DNA from: Paracoccaceae bacterium
GTDB taxonomy: Bacteria; Pseudomonadota; Alphaproteobacteria; Rhodobacterales; Rhodobacteraceae
Direction of reading: 5' to 3'
Length of the DNA: 10,952 nucleotides
Assembly: GCA_007123625.1 (NCBI GenBank)
Contig: SKKS01000188.1
Coordinates: 1 to 10,952, forward strand
The notes below the pieces were generated by a model. That model did no database searches. It had not been told where the DNA came from and saw nothing but the letters and a program-made list of their open reading frames with translations. Of the stretch, positions 6,592 to 10,952 are shown piece by piece. Positions within the stretch are counted from its first letter, which is position 1, and each line of letters starts with the position of its first letter. A program made the translations under genes and the position numbers.

Positions 6592-7056
6592 TCAGGCGCT
6601 CCGCGTGTTCTTCGGGTTCATCGACCGCAGGTCCAGCACTTCAGGCTGCTGCGCTTCATGCGGGTGCTCGGCCCCGGCGTAGACACGCAGGTTGGTCATC
6701 TGCTGGCGGCTCAGCGGGCCGCCGGGCAGCATCCGCTGAATGGCCTTGAAGACCACACGCTCGGGAAAGCGGCCTTCGAGCAACTGGCCCGCGGTACGGC
6801 TCTTGATGCCGCCGGGGTGGCCGGTGTGCCAGTAATATACCTTGTCCGAGCGCTTCTTGCCCGTCAGTTGCACCTTGTCGGCGTTGATGACGATGACATT
6901 GTCGCCCATGTCCATGTGCGGAGTGAACGTGGCCTTGTGCTTGCCGCGCAGGCGCATGGCGACGATCGAGGCAAGACGACCCAGAACGATGCCTTCGGCA
7001 TCGATCAGGATCCACTTCTTGTCAATCTCCGCCGGTTTCGCGGTATAGGTTTTCAT
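6592..7056 (-). CDS. rplM: 50S ribosomal protein L13 (uL13)
   Basis: L13 is an early-assembling large-subunit protein that binds 23S rRNA. The 154-residue sequence shows the family core: KWILIDAEGIVLGRLAS (14-30), GKHKATFTPHMDMGDNVIVINA (37-58), the YYWHTGHPGG loop and VFKAIQRMLP before LRVYAG. The ATG at 7056 has an AGGG ribosome site. It is the first gene of a two-gene operon with rpsI; the promoter, AT-rich upstream DNA and a hairpin in the leader are described separately. Confidence 0.98.
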   Translation of the reverse strand: MKTYTAKPAEIDKKWILIDAEGIVLGRLASIVAMRLRGKHKATFTPHMDMGDNVIVINADKVQLTGKKRSDKVYYWHTGHPGGIKSRTAGQLLEGRFPERVVFKAIQRMLPGGPLSRQQMTNLRVYAGAEHPHEAQQPEVLDLRSMNPKNTRSA

Positions 7057-7083
7057 GTCAGACCCTATCGGCTGGAATACTGT

Positions 7084-7108
7084 CCGGCGACATCAGATCT
7101 GCCGCCGG
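7084..7108 (-). promoter_or_regulatory. hairpin in the rplM leader
   Basis: CCGGCG (7084-7089) pairs with CGCCGG (7103-7108) around a 13-nt loop that itself contains the palindrome CAGATCTG. It falls in the predicted 5' leader of the rplM mRNA, about 28 nt before the start codon. L13 leaders with autoregulatory structures are known in other bacterial groups; no match to those can be claimed from this stem alone. Confidence 0.35.
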
Positions 7109-7121
7109 TGGGATGGCCGGT

Positions 7122-7149
7122 GTTCTACCGGTTCCACGCGCCGGGTCAA
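7122..7149 (-). promoter_or_regulatory. predicted promoter of the rplM-rpsI operon
   Basis: On the minus strand TTGACC (7149-7144; 5 of 6) and TAGAAC (7127-7122; 4 of 6) are 16 bp apart. Directly upstream (7156-7200) the DNA is strongly AT-rich, including AAAATTAAA at about -50 to -60, as in UP elements that bind the RNA polymerase alpha subunit at ribosomal promoters. The predicted leader is about 58 nt. Confidence 0.65.
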
Positions 7150-7160
7150 GGGTGCAATGT

Positions 7161-7220
7161 TTAATTTTACGTATTTAAATCAATGCTTTATAAAATAGGT
7201 ATCATAATACCCCATATTCG
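7161..7220. other. AT-rich island with short palindromes
   Basis: These 60 bp contain 14 G/C (23%) in a window otherwise very GC-rich. They hold the palindromes ATTTAAAT (7173-7180) and TTTATAAA (7187-7194) and the stem GGTAT/ATACC (7198-7202 / 7207-7211). Part of it can be explained as the UP element of the rplM promoter and as the 3' end signal of the SseB-family gene. Confidence 0.6.
7190..7211 (-). terminator. possible weak terminator of the SseB-family gene
   Basis: On the minus strand a 5-bp stem GGTAT/ATACC (7211-7207 / 7202-7198) with a 4-nt loop is followed by TATTTTAT, 13 nt after the stop codon. The stem is short and AT-rich, so efficiency is doubtful. Confidence 0.35.
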
Positions 7221-7224
7221 ACTC

Positions 7225-8046
7225 CTAGCGCAGGCGGGGCGGACGGCCCGGATCCATGCCCGGCGGGGGTGCGGGGCGGTCTGGCGCGTTGGTCGGCACA
7301 GGCAGGTCGAAACGCAGGCCTATCCGCGCCAGCAGCGCCGCGACCGGATCGGCGGCGGCAAAGAAGCCGACATCAAGCGTTCCCGCCTCGATCCCCGAGA
7401 AGGTCAGCGCCTCGCCCAGAGCGCGGGCCAGCGCGGGTTCAGCGCCGATTGCCGGGTCGATGAAGGCCAGCATATGCCCCTGCCCGCCCCCGGTAAAGCG
7501 CACGCCGACCAGATACGCCACCGCCGCCAACCCACCGGTACGCGCCAGCCGCGCGTCCAGCGCGGGCAGCAGCACCTCGGGCAATCCGCGCGGCGCCAGG
7601 ACCTCGGCGATGTCTGCCTGAACCTCGGCGGGGCGCTGTGCCAGGGCATCGGCAAGCCAGCCAAGGACCTCGGGCGGCAGGTGACGCGCCGAAGGTGCGG
7701 CACCCAGGTTGAGGCCGAGTGCCAGCGGCGGGTCGGCAGCGGCGAGCATTTCGACCAGCGCACGCCCGGACAGCGCGACATAGGGCGCGGCGATCCCGGT
7801 GAAATCGACCAGACGCGCCTCGGTGTCGAAGGCGACGACCATCGGGCCATCCTCAAGCGGGAAAACCTGCGGCGCGATGTCAGCGCCCGCGGCCTCGCGC
7901 TCCAGCAGCAGGAACACCTCGCCTTCGGTGAGCCGGGCATAGAAGCGCAGGCGCACGGCATCATCCTCAGGGGCTGCAAGCGCCGCCAGCCAGGCATGAT
8001 CGAGCGCGGTCTCGGCGATGGGTTCGATGTCGGTATCGTCAGTCAT
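7225..8046 (-). CDS. SseB-family protein
   Basis: This is a 273-residue cytoplasmic protein without signal peptide or membrane segment. The N-terminal half, LDHAWLAALAAPEDDAVRLRFY then EVFLLLE (43-49), PQVFPLEDGPMVVAFDTEARL (59-79) and a YVALSGRALVEML helix, fits the SseB N-terminal domain. The second half (GVRFTGGGQGHMLAFID and EALTFSGIEAGTLDVGFF) fits the C-terminal SseB-like domain. The tail after FDLPVP is Pro-rich and probably disordered. The molecular role of SseB-family proteins is not settled; in Escherichia the name comes from a link to serine metabolism. The ATG at 8046 is preceded by GAGG. It is a single-gene unit facing away from the EamA gene; no convincing promoter is seen within the GC-rich upstream gap. 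Confidence 0.82.
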   Translation of the reverse strand: MTDDTDIEPIAETALDHAWLAALAAPEDDAVRLRFYARLTEGEVFLLLEREAAGADIAPQVFPLEDGPMVVAFDTEARLVDFTGIAAPYVALSGRALVEMLAAADPPLALGLNLGAAPSARHLPPEVLGWLADALAQRPAEVQADIAEVLAPRGLPEVLLPALDARLARTGGLAAVAYLVGVRFTGGGQGHMLAFIDPAIGAEPALARALGEALTFSGIEAGTLDVGFFAAADPVAALLARIGLRFDLPVPTNAPDRPAPPPGMDPGRPPRLR

Positions 8047-8107
8047 GGCTTTGCCTCGGATCAGTCACAAGCAACATCCCGCCCTGGTACCCGGGTTCGT
8101 GGCCGGG

Positions 8108-8169
8108 CCCACCATCCCCCCGGGTGGCCCACGTGGTGGGTGGGTGGGCGTGGGTCGCGCGGGGGGATG
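8108..8169. repeat. GC-rich inverted-repeat element enclosing a G-quadruplex motif
   Basis: CATCCCCCC (8113-8121) and GGGGGGATG (8161-8169) form a perfect 9-bp inverted repeat. Inside it lies a canonical four-tract G-quadruplex motif, GGG at 8138, 8142, 8146 and 8152 with loops of 1, 1 and 3 nt on the plus strand, and the palindrome CCACGTGG (8129-8136). An alternative pairing CCCACC/GGTGGG (8108-8113 / 8135-8140) competes. It fills the gap between the divergent SseB-family and EamA genes, about 90 bp upstream of the EamA promoter. The CCCACCAT and GGTGGGTGGG words resemble dispersed intergenic palindromes of other proteobacteria, but copy number cannot be judged here. Confidence 0.65.
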
Positions 8170-8258
8170 CACGCGCCCCCACCATTCCGCGACATCATCC
8201 CGCGACGCATGTAGTCCGGCCACGGCACATGCACAACACTTACAGCCTGCGCAGACCC

Positions 8259-8287
8259 TTGTCATTCCGGCGATAGGGGCGTTTACT
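8259..8287 (+). promoter_or_regulatory. predicted promoter of the EamA-family gene
   Basis: TTGTCA (8259-8264; 5 of 6) is separated by exactly 17 bp from TTTACT (8282-8287; 4 of 6). The predicted start near 8294 leaves a leader of about 19 nt that contains the GGAG ribosome site (8304-8307). Confidence 0.65.
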
Positions 8288-8312
8288 GAACAGGTTAAAC
8301 GATGGAGCCCTT

Positions 8313-9230
8313 ATGCGCCCGTTACGCGGCATCGCCCTCAAGGTCACGTCGATGATGTTCTTCATTGTCATGGCCTCGCTCATCAAGGCCGTGTCGGACA
8401 CGGTACCGCCGGGACAGGCGGTTTTCTTCCGCTCCTTCTTTGCGCTGCCGGTGATCCTGGTCTGGTTGGTCTGGCGGCACGAGTTGCGCACCGGACTGCG
8501 CACCGCGAATCCGCTCGGGCATTTCTGGCGCGGGCTGATCGGGACCACGGCGATGGGGTTGGGGTTTGCCGGGCTGGCCTTTCTGCCGTTGCCCGAGGTG
8601 ACGGCCATCGGCTTTGCGGCCCCGATCCTGACCGTGGTGTTCGCGGCCATGTTCCTGGGCGAGAAGGTCCGCGCCTTCCGCCTGAGTGCGGTCGGGCTGG
8701 GCATGCTGGGGGTGATGGTTGTGGTCTGGCCGCGCCTGAGCGTGGGCGCGGACATGGGCACCGGCGAAGCGCTTGGCGCGATTCTTGTGCTGATGGGCGC
8801 GGTTTTCGTGGCGCTTGCGCAGGTGTTTCTGCGCAAGCTGGTGAACACCGAAACCACGCCCGCGATCGTGTTCTGGTTTTCGATCACGGCCAGCACACTG
8901 TCCTTGCTGACGCTGCCATTCGGCTGGGTGATGCCAACCGCACTGCAAACCCTGTTTCTGGTGCTGGCGGGAATTCTCGGCGGGTTGGGGCAGATATTTC
9001 TGACCGCCAGCTACCGCGAGGCCGATGTGTCCGTGGTCGCGCCCTTCGGCTATGTGCAGATCCTGTTTTCGCTGGCCATCGGCTACTGGGTATTCTCCGA
9101 GGTGCCGACCCTGCCCATGCTGGCCGGCGCGTCACTGGTCATTGCAGCCGGGGTGCTGATCATCTGGCGCGAGCGTCAGCTTGGGCTGGAGCGCCGCCAG
9201 CCCAGCAAGGCCGGAACACCGCAGGGCTGA
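8313..9230 (+). CDS. EamA-family (DMT superfamily) membrane transporter
   Basis: This 305-residue inner-membrane protein has about ten hydrophobic segments arranged as two EamA repeats (about 8-140 and 152-285). Diagnostic stretches are the first-helix start ALKVTSMMFFIVMASLIKAV, FFRSFFALPVILV (38-50), the ALPLPEVTAIGFAAPILTVVFAAMFLGEKV-like segment at the end of repeat one, and SYREADVSVVAPFGYVQILFSLAIGYWVFSEVP at the matching place in repeat two. Members export amino acids, nucleobases, S-adenosylmethionine and other metabolites; the substrate here cannot be told. The ATG at 8313 has GGAG 5 nt before it and a good promoter. Its stop lies only 6 bp from the stop of the convergent DUF1223 gene, leaving no room for a separate terminator. 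Confidence 0.93.
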   Translation: MRPLRGIALKVTSMMFFIVMASLIKAVSDTVPPGQAVFFRSFFALPVILVWLVWRHELRTGLRTANPLGHFWRGLIGTTAMGLGFAGLAFLPLPEVTAIGFAAPILTVVFAAMFLGEKVRAFRLSAVGLGMLGVMVVVWPRLSVGADMGTGEALGAILVLMGAVFVALAQVFLRKLVNTETTPAIVFWFSITASTLSLLTLPFGWVMPTALQTLFLVLAGILGGLGQIFLTASYREADVSVVAPFGYVQILFSLAIGYWVFSEVPTLPMLAGASLVIAAGVLIIWRERQLGLERRQPSKAGTPQG

Positions 9231-9236
9231 CGCGGC

Positions 9237-9941
9237 TCAGCGCCGCCGCGCGGCAGCCAGAACCGGGCCCTGCCCCGCTTCCTGCACGATCACCACTGCC
9301 GGATCATCGCCCGGCGCCGTGACGGACATGCGCAATGCCGCCTGCCCGTTCCAGTGGCTGACGCGTTCCAGGCTGGTGACGACATTGTAATGCGTCAGCC
9401 GTCTGCCATTGTTCTCACCCGAGGTCACGGTGACCGCCACACGCGGCATGTAGCGCAGAACGAACACCTCGGCCTCGTCGTCGAGCGGTGGCTCAGCGCT
9501 GGCTTCGATCACGATCTCGCCGCCTGCCCCGCGTGTCAGGGTCAGGCGTACGCGTGCAGGTTGCGCCAGATGCTCGGCCAGCACATCGTTCACCGCCGAC
9601 CGGCGCGTGCTGCCGGCTTCGTCCACGCCACCGATCACGATCTGCGGCGTATAGACGGTCGAGCGCCCCCACCGGCGCGCGTACTGCTTCTGCCGCGCCG
9701 TGAAGGCAGCATCGGCGAAACTGTCTTCCCAGCCGATGTAGTCCCAGTAATCCACATGCAGGCTGAGCGCGATCACATCGTCGCGTTGCGCGAGCGCGCC
9801 CACCAGTTCATCGGCGGGCGGGCACGCCGCACACCCCTGCGAGGTGAACAGCTCCAGCAACACCACGTTGGCAGGCGACTCACTTTGGGCAGGTCCGGAA
9901 AACAAAGCCATCGCAGCAAGGACGCCGATCCAGAATCGCAT
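9237..9941 (-). CDS. DUF1223-family secreted thioredoxin-fold protein
   Basis: This 234-residue protein is predicted to be exported: a signal peptide covers about residues 1-20 (hydrophobic WIGVLAAMALF, cleavage near AQS/ES). The mature part opens with VVLLELFTSQGCAACPPADELV, giving a CxxC pair at C37/C40, followed by HVDYWDYIGWEDSFA (62-76) and VYTPQIVIGG (96-105) with a likely cis-proline P99, as in thioredoxin folds. These are the hallmarks of DUF1223. The biochemical role is unknown; a periplasmic thiol or redox function is inferred. The start at 9941 is chosen for the signal peptide and GAGG upstream; the open frame to 10118 adds no plausible sequence. It is divergent from acnA across 225 bp; a weak TTGGCG-N18-TAGATA pair on the minus strand is the only promoter candidate seen for it. 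Confidence 0.9.
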   Translation of the reverse strand: MRFWIGVLAAMALFSGPAQSESPANVVLLELFTSQGCAACPPADELVGALAQRDDVIALSLHVDYWDYIGWEDSFADAAFTARQKQYARRWGRSTVYTPQIVIGGVDEAGSTRRSAVNDVLAEHLAQPARVRLTLTRGAGGEIVIEASAEPPLDDEAEVFVLRYMPRVAVTVTSGENNGRRLTHYNVVTSLERVSHWNGQAALRMSVTAPGDDPAVVIVQEAGQGPVLAAARRR

Positions 9942-10056
9942 GATTGTCTGCCTCGCTGTTGCCCATTGTGCCGGGTATCTATCGAAGCACCCCCCGCGCC
10001 GCCAATCAAGGTTTTGAGAGGGTTTGCCCCGGGAAGTGTGGCCGTAGCAGGTCTTT

Positions 10057-10078
10057 TTGTGCACAATGGTATACAATT
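10057..10078 (+). promoter_or_regulatory. tandem palindromic sites overlapping the predicted acnA promoter
   Basis: TTGTGCACAA (10057-10066) is a perfect palindrome. It runs into AATGGTATACAATT (10065-10078), a 14-bp palindrome with one mismatched pair. As tandem repeats they are GTGCACAATG (10059-10068) and GTATACAATT (10069-10078), 7 of 10 identical and exactly one helical turn apart. TGGTATACA also reads as an extended -10 element (TGn plus TATACA, 10070-10075) for acnA; no good -35 is present. GTATAC-centred sites of this form are typical of FadR-type GntR regulators, which is inference here. Confidence 0.5.
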
Positions 10079-10080
10079 CG

Positions 10081-10100
10081 TCGATCCCCCCCTTGATCGA
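10081..10100 (+). repeat. hairpin at the predicted 5' end of the acnA mRNA
   Basis: TCGATC (10081-10086) pairs with GATCGA (10095-10100) around an 8-nt C-rich loop. If transcription starts about 7 nt after the TATACA box, this stem is at or near the very 5' end of the transcript, where it could affect stability. Confidence 0.35.
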
Positions 10101-10166
10101 AAGGCCGCGATGGGGCATGTCGGACGCAGAATTCCCCGTTCAGCAACCCAGATGGGAGGCCAGACC

Positions 10167-10952
10167 ATGACCATTGTGACCGGACAGGACAGCAGCGGCG
10201 TGCGCCGCACGCTTGAAGTCGGCGGCAAGACCCTTGACTATTATTCGATCCCCGAAGCCGAACAGGCGGGGCTGGGCGCGTTCTCGAAACTGCCCGCCGC
10301 GCTCAAGGTCGTGCTGGAGAACATGCTGCGCTTCGAGGACGGCAAGACCGTCACCGTCGATGACATCCGCGCCTTTGGCGCCTGGGCCGAACAGGGCGGC
10401 AAGAACCCGCGCGAGATCGCCTATCGTCCGGCCCGCGTGCTGATGCAGGATTTCACCGGCGTTCCGGCGGTGGTGGACCTGGCCGCGATGCGCGACGGGA
10501 TCAAGGCGCTCGGCGGCGACCCGGAGCGGATCAACCCGCTGAATCCGGTCGATCTGGTCATCGACCATTCGGTGATGATCGACGAGTTCGGCAACCCGCG
10601 CGCGTTCCAGATGAACGTGGACCGCGAATACGAGCGCAACATCGAGCGTTATACGTTCCTCAAATGGGGTCAGAGCGCGTTCAACAACTTCCGCGTGGTG
10701 CCGCCGGGTACCGGCATCTGCCACCAGGTGAACCTGGAATACCTGTCGCAGACGGTCTGGACCGACACCGACCAGAACGGCAGGATGGTCGCCTACCCCG
10801 ACACGCTGGTGGGCACCGACAGCCATACCACCATGGTCAACGGCGCGGCCGTCCTGGGCTGGGGTGTCGGCGGGATCGAGGCCGAGGCGGCGATGCTGGG
10901 CCAGCCGATTTCCATGCTGATCCCCGAAGTGGTCGGCTTCAAGCTGACCGGC
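10167..10952 (+). CDS. acnA: aconitate hydratase AcnA, N-terminal part (3' part outside window)
   Basis: The first 262 codons of the cytoplasmic [4Fe-4S] enzyme that interconverts citrate and isocitrate in the TCA cycle; the frame is open at the right edge. The sequence is of the AcnA/IRP1 type rather than AcnB: LPAALKVVLENMLRFEDG (42-59), RVLMQDFTGVPAVVDLAAMRD, NPVDLVIDHSV, and GTDSHTTM (216-223) with the active-site DSH triad, followed by LGWGVGGIEAEAAMLGQP. The cluster-binding Cys residues lie further on, beyond the window. The ATG at 10167 is preferred because GGGAGG (10154-10159) sits 7 nt before it; an in-frame ATG at 10152 overlaps that ribosome site and would add five residues. Transcription probably starts near 10082, downstream of the tandem palindromes. 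Confidence 0.97.
   Translation, partial: MTIVTGQDSSGVRRTLEVGGKTLDYYSIPEAEQAGLGAFSKLPAALKVVLENMLRFEDGKTVTVDDIRAFGAWAEQGGKNPREIAYRPARVLMQDFTGVPAVVDLAAMRDGIKALGGDPERINPLNPVDLVIDHSVMIDEFGNPRAFQMNVDREYERNIERYTFLKWGQSAFNNFRVVPPGTGICHQVNLEYLSQTVWTDTDQNGRMVAYPDTLVGTDSHTTMVNGAAVLGWGVGGIEAEAAMLGQPISMLIPEVVGFKLTG

Noticed and set aside
7150..7220. Possible phage or island attachment site in the AT-rich segment
   Set aside because: There is no adjacent tRNA gene, integrase or repeated flank in the window, and promoter and terminator roles explain most of it.
7183..8214. A 343-codon open frame on the plus strand
   Set aside because: It is antisense to the SseB-family gene and extends into the repeat-rich intergenic gap; no plausible domain is seen.
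10140..10826. A 228-codon open frame on the minus strand
   Set aside because: It is antisense to acnA, whose reading frame is conserved throughout; no motif is seen.

Overview
The window looks like a piece of chromosome from an alphaproteobacterium of the Rhodobacterales (Roseobacter/Paracoccaceae type). This rests on high GC, on family details (extended ribosomal protein S9, SseB-type and DUF1223 proteins of the alphaproteobacterial kind, a dihydroorotase paralogue that has lost its metal ligands beside pyrB), and on a GC-rich intergenic element that resembles repeats I remember from this order. The species cannot be named from the sequence alone. Eleven genes are seen clearly as housekeeping or conserved-accessory genes, and a twelfth is a truncated-looking aldehyde-dehydrogenase homologue. 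There is no mobile element, CRISPR array, tRNA or rRNA.

Layout. Positions 1-4559 (minus strand) read, in transcription order, pyrB (aspartate carbamoyltransferase), a small membrane PH-like protein overlapping pyrB by 8 nt, a dihydroorotase-like pyrC homologue with a degraded metal site, plsY (glycerol-3-phosphate acyltransferase) 3 nt further on, and a secreted M16 zinc peptidase that runs off the left edge. A good sigma70-type promoter precedes pyrB. Positions 4743-5980 (minus) hold an MTA/SAH nucleosidase gene whose TGA overlaps the ATG of the truncated ALDH-family gene. Positions 6107-7056 (minus) are rplM-rpsI (L13-S9) with a promoter, an AT-rich upstream element and a rho-independent terminator. 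Positions 7225-8046 (minus) encode an SseB-family protein. Positions 8313-9230 (plus) encode an EamA/DMT transporter with its own promoter, behind a GC-rich element that contains a canonical G-quadruplex motif. Positions 9237-9941 (minus) encode a secreted DUF1223 thioredoxin-fold protein, and position 10167 to the right edge (plus) is the start of aconitase acnA.

The gene groups make sense as pyrimidine synthesis (pyrB plus a probably structural PyrC partner), phospholipid synthesis (plsY), S-adenosylmethionine by-product recycling (nucleosidase), translation (L13/S9) and the TCA cycle (acnA). The least ordinary signals are: (1) the pyrB / membrane PH-like / non-catalytic pyrC triplet, which suggests a possibly membrane-associated carbamoyltransferase assembly; (2) the half-length ALDH homologue translationally coupled to the nucleosidase; (3) the triple-hairpin element inside the pyr cluster; (4) the G-quadruplex/inverted-repeat element at 8108-8169; and (5) tandem 10-bp palindromic repeats over the predicted acnA promoter. 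I did not find a clearly new multi-gene defence or mobile system here.
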